A stretch of DNA of 64,000 nucleotides from Prinsepia uniflora (Eukaryota > Streptophyta > Magnoliopsida > Rosales > Rosaceae): the NCBI GenBank assembly GCA_032719365.1, contig CM064874.1, positions 31,420,716 to 31,484,715 of the forward strand, written 5' to 3'. Shown here in pieces: positions 12,076 to 22,930 of this stretch. How positions within the stretch are numbered: the first letter of the stretch is position 1; each line of letters starts with the position of its first letter. Made by a program: the position numbers and the translations under genes. The notes under the pieces are model-generated. The model was not told where the DNA came from and searched no databases. It saw nothing but the letters and a program-made list of their open reading frames with translations.

Positions 12076-13200
12076 AGATGATGTTCTCAAATTTTACAAG
12101 GATGTGCCTCTAGGATGTGCCCCTTTGAACCACTCAGCACCTCCTCTAAACAGAGTCTCCAGGTCCTCCATCTGGCCATCTTTCAAAGGTGCCGCTTCTT
12201 TTTGCTACGGTACCACAACATCCTCATGTCACCACATCCTAAATGCCATGCATCTACTCTACCTCTGACCATTTCTCCACTCTATCATCGGCGAGGTCTG
12301 AGATGCTAATTTTATAATCTGGGTGCCTCTTGGAAATATTTTGTAGGGCATCAAAGGCGTTCTTTACCCTTGCTTAAGTGGAAAACTCAACACTACCATC
12401 TGAACCTATCTACCACTGAATAATGTCATCCTCAAACACCCCAACCTTGGAAACTTTCAATGCCTCTTCTAGATTCTTGAACTCCCTCCTCAGCTTCGAC
12501 CTTTCCTCATTAAACCATGCGACCTCAGTATGAGCCATTTTCAAGCTTCTATGTACCTCCAGGCGCTTCCTTTTCTCTACCAAGAGCGAATCTTGGCTAT
12601 CAGACAACTCCTCCTCTTTCCTCCTCAAAGCCTACTGTGCAGCTCATAACTAGCTAGCACAACCTACCTCACTGGCTCAATGACTCATTACTCGATGGGT
12701 AGCTAGAAAGTGCCTAAAGTTTACCTACCACAACCATGTAAATCAATATTTATTCTTACACAACAAACTAACAAACTAGTGAGTTAAGACCATAACTACA
12801 TTTGATCTTCCAAAACTTGCGTACAACCCTCAACGTACGACTCCAATTTGAGCCCTAACGCACCCACCACGTGGTACCTCTGAGCACCCTCTTCACAACA
12901 ACCACAAACTTCACAACCAGCTTGCGGTTTGTTGGTACCCCCACCCATAAGGTACTATCCACTGCAGCCTTACCCAACCTTAGGGTAGAAGGTAGATAGG
13001 CACTAATAGTAGCCTTCTTGGACCCAATAGAGGGCGCCTCCATCTCAGTGCTACCCCTCTTTTGACCTCGTGATTGTACAGATTTACCAGGAGAGGAAGT
13101 CACGAGTGAACCCCTATGTAGCCGCAGATCGGTCGAGTTTCCACCTGGTACACAGTAGCACGGACTATAGGGTAGCACATACTACATAGTAGCACTGACT
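12076..13200 (-). pseudogene. Antisense ORF region of the Tat-type element (coiled-coil remnant)
   Basis: On the minus strand two open stretches are separated by stop-containing sequence. At 12855-13178 there is a basic amino-terminal-like segment with 'SRGQKRGSTEMEAPS'. At 12410-12628 there is a charged coiled-coil segment with 'KLRREFKNLEEALKVSK'. The place (between protease/pol and the 3' LTR) and the opposite orientation match the extra antisense ORF of Tat-lineage elements. The product's function is not established. A similar gene is seen in the relic at 21838-40125. Confidence 0.55.
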
Positions 13201-13329
13201 GGACAATAGCACTAGCACATTGGCACCAGGTACCAAGGGACTACCCACTAGCTCTGCAATGACATATTCAGCTCACAGAAGGGAAGAAAAAAAATTCAAC
13301 TCCCCACTCGATTTTTGACTCTCGGCTAG

Positions 13330-13345
13330 GGAGTTGGGGGACTCC
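13330..13345 (+). other. Polypurine tract of the Tat-type element
   Basis: The purine-rich GGGAGTTGGGGGA ends four bases before the LTR start TGTTGATAGCC. This is the expected position of the plus-strand primer. Confidence 0.65.
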
Positions 13346-14338
13346 TGTTGATAGCCGAAATCAGACGCCCGAATCTGACAAGAAGAATCTAGTCAGAGAC
13401 CATAAAACAACAAAACCAAAGGCCTACAAGATTCATAACGGATAAAATCCTAACTGGCCCAGAACCAAGCAAGCCCACCTCAGTGCCTAAGCCGCTGAGA
13501 AGGCTGAGGGTAAGGACGAAGGTATCGCTCTCCCAGAGGGTACCACTTCCACCAACAACAGTACCGCCTCCACCAACGAGGGCATTGCTCTCCATTTGCA
13601 AGGGTAACGTCTCGACAAGATAGATCATAACGTTTATAAGCAGCTGGAAAGAAGAAGACACTTGTCACCAATGTAGCGGAACAGGAGGTCCAATCATCTT
13701 AGAACTCACATGCCATTTAAGACAACATTGTGGCAGAAATAACACACCTCCCAACACCCGAAGCTGCAAACTAGGAGAGTAAGTGTCAATAATCCCATGG
13801 ACACTTGCCGAAAGGTAAAAAGGGCACGAGAAACCAAGAAGAGCGGTACCAACGCCCAGGATGGTATCGCCACCTGAGCTGGGAGGTAGCACTAATCCAC
13901 CAGCTCCCTATAAATACGTCATCTCTCCTACATTAGAAGGGATAAGAAAAAAGTTAGAAAATATACTATCCAGAACTAACTCTAGACTCACATAACATTT
14001 CCTCTCTTATTTCCTTTCCTTTCTCTTCTTTCTTCTTTAAAGACAAGATAAGCTTACTGACTTTATCACCAGAGTGATAGTGGCCGAACTACACCGGTTC
14101 CCTAAGCTTCATTTCCTTTGTATTATTTTTCTCTTGCTCTTCGCCTTGTTATTCTCTTGGTACTCGCGAACGAGATGACGTAAGGCCCATCCACTTGAGG
14201 GATTCAAGAAGACTTGCAGTACAAGCTATCCTCCTTTGACGTGGGAAGGAGACCCAACTAGCTCGTCTACAACACCTTAGAGATTGTCCCATCCTTCCAA
14301 AGACCTATAGTTGTTAGGGTTCAACACCCTCATCAACA
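13346..14338 (+). mobile_element. 3' LTR of the Tat-type element, 993 bp
   Basis: The LTR starts TGTTGATAGCC right after the polypurine tract and ends CCTCATCAACA. It shares the 'gagggtacc(a/g)cttccacc' repeat region and the TTGTTAGGGT end with the 5' remnant at 3986-4524. It is more complete than the 5' copy, retaining a TATA box and a downstream pyrimidine-rich leader around 14010-14035. Confidence 0.8.
13909..13916 (+). promoter_or_regulatory. TATA box of the Tat-type LTR
   Basis: TATAAATA sits in the middle of the LTR and is followed about 30 bp later by an A/G-rich start region. This is the usual position of the retroelement promoter, marking the U3/R boundary near 13940. Confidence 0.55.
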
Positions 14339-16134
14339 CTTGCAATCCCCAAAACCGAAAATTTTCATATCAATAAAAAAATAAAGTTGGAATTTTTTTC
14401 TTAAATTTTATTCAACACTTAAATTTTGAGAAAGGAAATAGGAGACTAACAGCTCAGCCTCATACCCATCTGGCCTTCTCAATAGTAATATCATGTTTTG
14501 TTTGCATTTGGATTTTGGAGCTACCACCGTCCACCCAAAAATGTCCTTCTCTGTAATTTGATGAATTATTTATTTATTTTTTCCTTTTTCTTTGCTGTAC
14601 GCAAGGATATAAGCGAATTATTAATATTATTATTATTATTTGTTTTTTTTTTTGAGAAGAAACCAAACGAATGGCGGAGAAGAGATGGAATGCAGAAGAC
14701 GCACCAAGAGGTCCAACAGCCAAACAGCCAACAGCCAACGGCCACCGGCCACAACAAGCCCAACCCGTTCCTCTCATAGTCTCACACTCTCTCCTCACCA
14801 CTTGTACTTGGGATTCTTCACGCCTCTCATCAACCCAACCCACTTGGGACTTTCTTTACACATTGATCTTATTTATTTATTATAGTTTTATTCAATCTCT
14901 GATTGAGATATATTTGGACCATGCATGTTTCTTTTTAATCGTGGAACATATTATTCGTATCTTACACCTTATTTTGAAATATAGTGTTTACATAATGTAT
15001 ATTTACCAAACTTTTCTTGTTGATGTTTTATCATAATTCTCACGTGAATTCCTTAAATTATTTCTATCATACTTTAAATTTTCATTGTCGCACACTTACA
15101 CTTCTACGAACAATTTTATTTCACACGTATTATTAAAACGTCTAGTTTTATATTTAGCCTTCGTCACTTTAGCTCTACATTCCAGTGATAACGTAGTCAA
15201 TACATACATATATTGAATCATTTTCGCATAATATAATAGAACACTGACATCACGTAAACTAGTATTATATAGTTAGGGAAGAAAGTGGAGAGAGATGTAG
15301 TATAGTGTACCAAATTAGCAATCCTTGTCTTCATGGTAGTGCCTGTGGGGTTTACGTGTTCCTTTTCCTTTCCTGATAGTTACTTCCCTCTCATCTTAAT
15401 CTCCCAATCTCCACATTTCATCATTATCATCACCCATTTAACTACTAAGTACTAACTAAACGAGAAAATCAATCCACTAAATTATTATTAGACTTTCCTC
15501 AAAAAACCCTCATAATTCATTAGTAGTATTTCAGTATGTGCATTTATCCAATAGAGTTATTAGAATATCTCATACAGTGTTCCTTATTTTGACGAATCTT
15601 AAATATTTTATTATTTATTTTACATTAGACATTTGAATATTCTTAATTTATTATTTTATTATCTATAAAATTTATTATCTGTGAGGAGGGGATTGCAATT
15701 ACTACTTTGCTATTTTATTTGTTAAATTTCCGGATTCAAAATTAATAAAATGTTGAAATTTTAAAGTAGAAAATGTAATATATAAGAACTTTACTGAATC
15801 CTTTTTTTCATTTGAAAAATTCTTAAATTAATTAAAAAATATATTTTAAGAATTCTAACCATAAATGTATATTTGAATGTTAAAACATGGAAGGGAACGA
15901 CACCATTAAATACGAGCAGTCGGTGATGGTTTGAGAATCTGTACATATTAGCCAGCCCCTACCAAGTGTGTTTTGTCCAACATCAGCGTGGCGGCAAAGC
16001 TAAAGACATTGTCAGTGTCAGTGTCAGTGTCACACCCATTTTCGTGTCAATCAACAACCGTTGGTTATTAAACAAACAATTTCTAAAGTTGAGAAATGAA
16101 CTCTAATTTGGGCAAAATTGGACTTTTGCTCTCA
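14339..16134. other. Intergenic, no gene recognised
   Basis: This is low-copy-looking A/T-rich sequence between the Tat-type element and the MITE. Open frames at 14498-15036 are short, overlap each other on both strands and show no family motif. A short GTCAGT tandem run lies at about 16009-16031 of the neighbouring stretch. Nothing else is supported. Confidence 0.6.
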
Positions 16135-16540
16135 TTTGGTATGCCGTATTGTACTGATTATTTCAATCGGTTAGACTAATCTGTCCACCGGATAGACTAA
16201 TTATTTAATCAAACGTTTGATACTTTTCCGGATTAGAATGCCGATTATATTATACTGATCAGATTATATTATAGTAATTGACGAAATACTTATATCTTAA
16301 ATATTAATTATGAATGTCATTATTTTTATTATTATTTACTTTAATTATTATTATTATTACTATTTATTACATTTTTATTAATTAATTATTTTTAATTTTA
16401 TCATTATTATTTATTAAAATATCATTAATTATTTATTAAAATATCATTAATTATTAATTATTAATTTATTATTAGTAATATTTATTACTTTATTACTTTT
16501 AATTATTAATATTTACTAAATTAATATTTTATTTTTATTA

Positions 16541-16581
<41 letters not shown>

Positions 16582-16766
16582 TTTACAAGATTACTAGTTA
16601 TCCGACTATTTAATACGAACAATTTCGAGCGTATTATTTTAGCGTGTCTGGACCGTATAAAAATATTCAACCGTATTAACTTATACAGTGACTAATTAAT
16701 ACAACTGGTACCAAACACAGAATTCAGATTATTTAGCCTATACAGATTGTAATACGGTGTACCAAA
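16135..16766. mobile_element. MITE-like element with terminal inverted repeats, 632 bp
   Basis: The left end TTTGGTATGCCGTATTGTA and the right end (reverse complement TTTGGTACACCGTATTACA) are imperfect inverted repeats. A second TTTGGTACC motif lies inside the right arm at about 16707. The core is extremely A/T-rich and holds an ATT microsatellite. There is no coding capacity. I could not find an unambiguous target duplication, so the superfamily is left open. Confidence 0.65.
16541..16579. repeat. (ATT)n microsatellite
   Basis: About 13 ATT units occur in the core of the MITE-like element. Such runs are likely to vary in length between individuals. Confidence 0.9.
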
Positions 16767-17572
16767 CACACCTTTTATGTAAACAACATCCAATTGTAAC
16801 AACTAGAAGAGAAGGAGAGCAGGAGCAGCCGAGCAGCCAGCTTTAGTTTATAGGTCACAATAATAATATTTTTTATTCACCAATAAAGAAAATACTAAAA
16901 TCATCCTCATCATATTCCATTTATCCATAGCAACAAAGAAAATACTAAAACCTTCTATGTGGATGTCACTACAGCTTCCCTTCTATCTTTCTTGTCGTTT
17001 CACTGCTCACCGCTAAAATCCACTACCAAGCTTTAAAATAAACAAATAAATAAATATCTGCCATGAGATATTTATGCATGCTTAAGAATTCAATGTACAA
17101 TTAAGATATGAAAACGAATAATGGAACAAACACGAGACTTCCTCTCATAATTTACAATCAACATTCAAACAGAACAATATACTAATTTAACATCATGTAT
17201 GAATATTATTATAACTTCAAAAGAGAACAAGAAACTGCATATCGGTATACACAAATGCGTCATATTTCTGTACACAAGCCACCAAGGGTAGGTTTTAGCA
17301 AGCTAGCTTAGCTTATATCCTATAGTTTCTGATTCATTTACAAACAGAATCCCAGGCACGGACAGTCCCATGGATCAACGGACCATGAAAATGAAAAGAT
17401 GCTTTCCAAACATAATATAACACTACGACCAAACATTTATCATTCCCTATTTGTATATGCTTCTTCCCTAATTTGCTCCCACTTTCATATTTAAACCTAT
17501 ATAAACTTATGTGTATGTATCTATATATTCATCTACTTTATAACTAGGTGGGAATTGGAATAGGAATTTTGA
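16767..17572. other. Downstream flank and 3' UTR zone of the PLATZ gene
   Basis: No gene is seen. The part nearest the PLATZ stop should hold its 3' untranslated region, read on the minus strand. No canonical AATAAA is obvious close to the stop, so the transcript end is not placed. Confidence 0.5.
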
Positions 17573-18838
17573 TCAAAAGGGTGCACGACGAGGTATACCC
17601 TTACGTCTTCTCGCATTGCGGTGGTTGTAAATGGGAGGAGTGGATGGAGAAAGATTGGCAGTGCCCTCCTCATCACCGGAACTAGAACTTGTCCTCTCCA
17701 TAAAAGGGCCACTCTCGTACTTCATTGCATTGCCATCCATCAGACGGTTGAACATACTTGTTGTCTTAGCTATCTTCTTTGGAGTTGTTGATTCATCCGA
17801 TTCTGACCATCCATACAAACCATCTCTGCTCTGCTTTGTCCTCGTGACTGTAAAAGTAAGCTCGCGGTCACCGCGCATTATGCCTCCCAGCTGCAATTCA
17901 ATTCACAAACCAATTAACAAGCATTTCAAAAGTCACTCAGTTACTCAATCAAGTGTATACACTGGATGGAAAAGATAACAGAGGAAAACCAGTGGATTCA
18001 AACAAGCACAAAACCATCAGAGATAGTTAAAAATGTGATTTCTAAGCCCCAAAGTAACAATCAAAATCAAGAATTAGTAAAGTGATTGGAGTGAGGAAGG
18101 ATTCATAATCCACCTTGCAACCCAAAGAGCAGAACCTAAACCAGGTGTCAGGGATGCTTCTGCAGCAAATCTCACAAGTGTTGGTGACTCCTTTACCAGG
18201 CCTTGGCTGTGGCCTCTCATTCAAAAACAGAATCTTTGCACCATTGATGACGTATGTTTGCACGCATGATATGTCTAAATACTTCTGAATCTCGTTCACT
18301 CTCACCACGTTGTGGTAGGAGGACCGCCTTATCTGCAATCAACAACAGGACGATACGAGTCTTTCAAATCTACACATGAACAATCTGGTCAGAGCTAAAA
18401 TTTGTGGAAATGAAGCACAAACCTGAACGAAGCGGTGATCTTTGTGATGAACTAAACAGTAAGGGCACATAGCATTCCCTGCGCAGTCCAAGCAGAACAT
18501 GTTGCATTCGCTCTTATTGGCATTGCCGTGAGTTTCACAATGGATGAAGTAATCCACCCTCAGCATTGGTTGTAACCAATGTGGACACAAGCCATCCAGT
18601 TCCTTTCCAAATCGACCTATCGGTATTGAACTCACCTGATTCATTAGAATGATTCAGTACAAAAGCAACCCAAAACCAATTCCTATACCATCAATTCCCT
18701 TCATTACCCACAATCACAAATGAAGAATAAACGAATCAACGAACTAGAAGGAATCAATTCAACATGATAAATGAATGAATCAATGGACTATAGGAAAGGA
18801 ATCAATCAGACAAGAATGATGAGGAAGATACTTACCAT
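17573..18838 (-). CDS. PLATZ-family zinc-dependent DNA-binding transcription factor
   Basis: Coding exons are 18838-18836, 18635-18423, 18332-18114 and 17890-17573, all with GT-AG introns of 200, 90 and 223 bp, giving 250 aa. PLATZ proteins are plant nuclear factors that bind A/T-rich DNA and need zinc. The first zinc signature is intact: C34-x2-H37-x11-C49-x2-C52-x5-C58-x2-C61-x3-H65-x2-H68. The second is also intact: C125-x2-C128-x11-C140-x3-C144. Between them lies the family block RRSSYHNVVRVNEIQKYLD and NERPQPRPGKGVTNTCEICC. The tail ends with the family-typical basic RRRKGIPRRAPF, a likely nuclear-import signal. Length and intron positions fit the family. The oddity is that exon 1 codes only the ATG. 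If intron 1 is retained, translation could instead begin at 18644 in the same frame. The gene appears intact. No neighbouring host gene lies in the window, and the target genes are unknown. Confidence 0.93.
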
Positions 18839-19235
18839 GGCTTTGTAGTTGAGGTCCCTCTGTTCCTATCTCTGTTTTTATTTCAATTTATCGGGCCTAT
18901 TTCGAGAAGCAGGAAACAGAACAGCTTCAAAAGATTGAATCTGGAATACAAATTAACCATTCCAACCCGGAAAAAAATTGAAATAAATAAAAACGTATTG
19001 ATACTACACATACGCAAATACAAGAACAAAAACAGGGATACCAATCCAAAATTAACAAGCCCTATTGAAAACAGTGTATATAAACAAGAAAGATGAAGAG
19101 ATACTTGAAAGATGAGAAGGTGAAGATCGAGGAGTAGCGGCAGTAAAGGCAACGACTTGTGAAGGGAAGGTGTTGAAAGAAGGCTAGGGTAAGGAAGAGG
19201 AGACTGCTGCTCTCAAACAAGACTATATATTTACT
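18839..19235 (-). promoter_or_regulatory. 5' leader and core promoter of the PLATZ gene
   Basis: On the minus strand a TATATA box lies at about 19224-19233, followed by a pyrimidine-rich stretch that suits a transcript start near 19190-19200. A possible leader intron (donor GTATCT at 19104, acceptor AG at 18872-18873) would join a GC-richer leader to the ATG exon. Its polypyrimidine tract is poor, so this is uncertain. No uninterrupted upstream coding sequence is seen. Confidence 0.5.
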
Positions 19236-20197
19236 TACAAATATTAATAATTATACGAGGGATATTTAAATAAGGAATTATTGTACTCGCCTAATAAAAA
19301 CACCGGACAATGGGAAACACATCATCAGACGCTTATGCGAAATTGCTGATTGCTATCAAAATTTATTGAGGCGGTGGCTACAAAAGCTGCATAATAATTA
19401 ATATTATTATTCAAAAAGAAAAAAAAAAGACGGAAAGTTAAAAACTGAAAAGTGAGCAGGAGGAGCAGCCTAGCATTATAAATACTCATAAAATAAAAAA
19501 ATAAAATAAACAAAACAGGACAGGACAGGAGATGGAGAAACGTGCCCACACTTGGACTTAGTAACAGAGACGGATTTATCGGACTGAATGCTACACAGAC
19601 ACACGGCCATCACGTTATATTCCTCTATCACCCGTCTGATCGTTCCATCTGTTTCTGCTTCCTTTCTCAACCGTGGGATTTGGGGGATGTGTGGCCCGAA
19701 TGTTGGGTACAGTGGGCCCATTTTGGTAATTCACGGGCCTTTCATTTCTACGCCGCCAAGGGTCCAGTATGTAAATGTACGGTTATTTTCGGCTGGGTTT
19801 AAAGTCCAAAGTCCAAAGTCCAAGTTCGATTAGGGCTCTGGATATACATTCCTTTTCGAGAAGAAAAACAAATAAAAACTCGAAAAGCCGAAAACGATTT
19901 GAATTGCAACAACTGCACCCAAAGCCGGTCATACAAAAGACTAAATGAGGTAACTGCCAATATCGTCGCTCCCGTACCGCCTAGGCTCTTCGTATGTGAT
20001 TGTGATAGATAAACATCCATGGTAGTTTTTGTTTTCTTTTTTATTTGATTGTTTTTTTTAATCTAATAAGAAATTTTATTAATGGATTGTGACTACAATA
20101 TAAATTCGCCTAGTATAATATGAACCTCATTAAAAATTTTCCATAAAATCTATTAATTTAAAAACTCAGTTAAGAATAAAGAATACATGCTCTGAGC
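19236..20197. other. Upstream intergenic region of PLATZ
   Basis: No gene is recognised. It includes a short tandem run of AAGTCC at 19800-19823 and A/T-rich stretches. Upstream regulatory elements of the PLATZ gene would be expected here but none is assigned. Confidence 0.5.
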
Positions 20198-20949
20198 TAG
20201 CTCTTGGCATTGGGCCGGGTAGGGCAAGCCCGGCCCAAATTTTTTGGGCTTGGTTCAGGCCGAGCCAGGTTTATTAAATAATTTTTAAATTTGCGGGCCG
20301 GGTTGGCCGGGCTTAATGACATAAAAAAACATCCCACAGGCTTTTATCGGGTCCGGTTTATATCGGGCATTTCGAGTCATGTCTATTAAGCTCACTTCGA
20401 TCGGGCTTACGTGGGATTTTGCAATAAATTATGTCTAAAATTTTAAAATTCCAAAAAAATATATGCATGAAAAAAAGAATATTAATAATGAAAAAAATAC
20501 TCAAGGGTGAAAAAACGTGGCCTCGTTAAAATAAAATACTAAGGGTGCAAAAACGTTGGGCCTATTAAGTAGGTGGATGAGTGGTTAGTGTTTGTATTGG
20601 GTATTGGATATTGGACTTTTTAAAATAAATTAGGTGGGCTTGGGGCTGAGATTTGAGTACGGGTTGAAATATTAGTATTAAGAATGAGTTGAGTATTAAT
20701 TTTTAAATTATAACTATTTTATATTTTCGGGCTTATGGGCCGGGTTTATTTCTGGTGGGTCAGGATGAGTTTACCGGGTTTTATCGAGCTCGGGGCTATC
20801 GGATTTGAACACCATAAGCCCAAACCCAGCCCGCTAACTCTCGGGCCGGGCCAGCCCACGACCCATAGCGGGTCGGGCCAGACTTTTGTCCATCGAGCTT
20901 ATCGGGCCCCCATAAACCCATGGGCTTTTTGGCCAAATGGTGAGGGCTA
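20198..20949. mobile_element. Non-autonomous hAT-type element, 752 bp, GGGCC-rich
   Basis: Ends are TAGCTCTTGGCATTGGGCC and (reverse complement) TAGCCCTCACCATTTGGCC, 14 of 19 identical. They are flanked by 8-bp duplications CTCTGAGC (20190-20197) and CTCTCAGC (20950-20957), which differ at one base. An 8-bp duplication is diagnostic of hAT transposition. The inside has clustered GGGCCGGGC/GGCCC words and no coding region. Related pieces lie at 47067-47262 and 49362-49538. Confidence 0.8.
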
Positions 20950-21837
20950 CTCTCAGCATTAAGAAAATTTATTATAACCAAGTAACACTTAAATTTTTCA
21001 CAATCACCGCATAAAATATTACATGACATAACATGAAAACCAGGCAATAACCTTTTACGACCCTCCACCAGTCGAAAGCAGTAGCACTAACCACACCATC
21101 AACATTAGCTCTAAGCCCAACCAGTCAACCTCAAGCGATTGAATCGCTAGATCCGGAGTTGGACTCCGTGGATCCCCAGAGACGGGCTCATACGTGGTTA
21201 GAGGTGGGCTCGACAAGTACCGACGGGGTTGGACTCTGTAGAACCCGTGCTAATCTACCGATAGCATATATAGGATGCTAGTTGGACTAGCAGCTGGTTG
21301 GACCAGCATGACGAGGTTTGACAATAGGTTGGTTGGACCAGCGAGATTAGGTTTGATATTTAATTATTGTGGTTTGTGCAAATGTTTTCAAAACGACTAA
21401 GAGCTGGTAATTTTAGTAAAATGTGGGCTAGAGGGCCATTTCATATTTATGTGGTTTCAGGTTGGACCCATAGTTTATAAATGTATATGTTGTATTGATT
21501 TTTAAATAATGGTTTATTTAACTAAGCATGCATATTTTTATAAAACAGAGGGTTTAATGATTGATTTCTGAAAATGGTTTTTCTAAGTTTTTGTTTTATC
21601 CACTCACACTTTTTCTTGGTTTTGGCAACCTCCAGATTGATTGCGGAAGCGGGCTGTATTAAGGCTAAGACATCATGTATATTTGCGTACTCTAGGTATC
21701 TGAGGTAGGAAGAAGACTTATCCCTGGTCTGACACGTGGTTACTAACTTTATGTTAATCCCAAGGGTAATATGGTCATTATACAAGGTTGTGTCAGACGG
21801 GAGCAGGTTCCTCCACACTAATCACTGGGTCATTACA
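20950..21837 (+). mobile_element. LTR fragment, 3' half of a long LTR
   Basis: The downstream landmarks of the long-LTR family are present: TGCATGCATAT-like motif at 21528, TCCACTCACA at 21599, 'gcggaagcgggctgta' at 21642, and the GTCTGACACG...TGTCAGAC stem-loop halves at 21730 and 21790. The terminus CACTGGGTCATTACA is at 21823-21837. The 5' half is missing, and the limit within 20950-21100 is not clear. Short inverted phrases such as 'ttggactagcagctggttggacc' lie inside. Confidence 0.6.
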
Positions 21838-21887
21838 GAGAGGATCTTGTCACAACTTTTTATTCTCTCAATTTCAAGGGTGTAAAA

Positions 21888-22930
21888 TTGTGTCCCGAAG
21901 ATGTTGTTCTAGCCCAAACGTTGATGCCCCTACATTTAGTATCAATTTTGACCAATGATTGCAAGCATTTCTTTTGTACGTTATCTTCTCGACCTAGCGC
22001 TCGTTGGGAGGTTAGTGTGGTCAAGAGATATCATTGGTTACCAGAGGGAGGATTTCTGGTGCTTCCAACTTATCTTGTGCGCAAAAAGGCATTTGGTCGG
22101 GACTTTATGAGCTGTATACTTACTCAGAATCTTTTGAGGGGCGATGGAAATACTTCGAGAATGTCCCCCGATTTCGAAGTGTATCATCCGAATTTCTGCA
22201 TTCATCAATTTGGCTTTTGTTAAGCCATTCTGACCCTTTTCCTAAAAGGATCAAATGGGGGCACCTTATATCGCATTAGCACATTTGATGATGTAAATGC
22301 TCTGGCTGCTCAGGAAATTCTTTGGTCCATATATGTTCGTGTCCCAAATGCCATGGAGGCTTTTTATACATGCACAAACGAATTTGGCATAAGGTGGACC
22401 GCTCAACTCCAGGTTGCTTTTTCGTTCCCCTTCTCAATATCATGGAACCATCAATTCCTACTATAGGAATGGTCTTCCCGTTAAGACCAGCTTACCTCAG
22501 TCCTCATTCCGCTCCAGATTTTGGAGAGTAATAAAGCTCCATCAATAGGTATGATCTTTTCAAACGAAGTTTTCTTCTTCCCTACTTCATTGCTTTCTCC
22601 TAACATTATGTTTCAATCGAGTCTTCCAAAAAGGTTTGTCGTTGCTGAGAGCTGGTGATCCTTTGATTTGGATGGAGGATGCTCTATATGATCCAGTAAC
22701 GTTGAATCGTTTAGGACTTCTAGCAGATTTTGCCATTTTTAGTGAAAAATGATCTTAGTCTGCTCTGCAGATTCTTGCTAACCTTCATGAATCCTGATGA
22801 ATTTCAATTCCGGCTTCTTCCTTGTCAGAAGAACAGCCAAGAAATGATCATTAGATGGGGCCATCTTGCCCTAAATTTCTTGAAGATATGCACTAGAAAA
22901 AGTCAAGCTCGACACCTCCAACTCCCATAG
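21888..22930 (+). pseudogene. Plant-mobile-domain-like coding remnant, part 1
   Basis: A 111-codon open stretch (21888-22223) ends in 'FEVYHPNFCIHQFGFC', with downstream matches in shifted frames to about 22450. The phrase with QFGF after a tyrosine/proline motif resembles the plant mobile domain found in transposon-associated proteins. Later traces lie at 22680-22930. Several frameshifts and stops make it dead. It is cut at 22930 by LTR G (target CATAG) and continues at 26237. Confidence 0.55.

Larger units (their letters stand above)
3986..14338 (+). mobile_element. Decayed Ty3/Tat-type retrotransposon with nested insertions
   Basis: The order of parts is: 5' LTR remnant (to 4524), TGGCGCC primer site (4528), gag pieces, protease (about 11065-11215), an antisense coiled-coil ORF region (about 12100-13200), polypurine tract and 3' LTR (13346-14338). 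Downstream ORFs in antisense orientation are known from Tat-lineage Ty3 elements, which fits. Reverse transcriptase, RNase H and integrase are not seen. The element is interrupted at 4817-6828, 7619-10547 and 11216-about 12075. Removing those rejoins the gag segments through their target duplications. It is dead: every coding piece has stops. Confidence 0.75.

Noticed and set aside
14498..15036. Overlapping open frames on both strands in the PLATZ downstream region
   Set aside because: Short, A/T-rich, no homology I recognise, no splice or codon pattern. Treated as chance.
21888..22531. An intact host gene at the plant-mobile-domain-like remnant
   Set aside because: The matching phrases fall in different frames with stops, and LTR G splits it.
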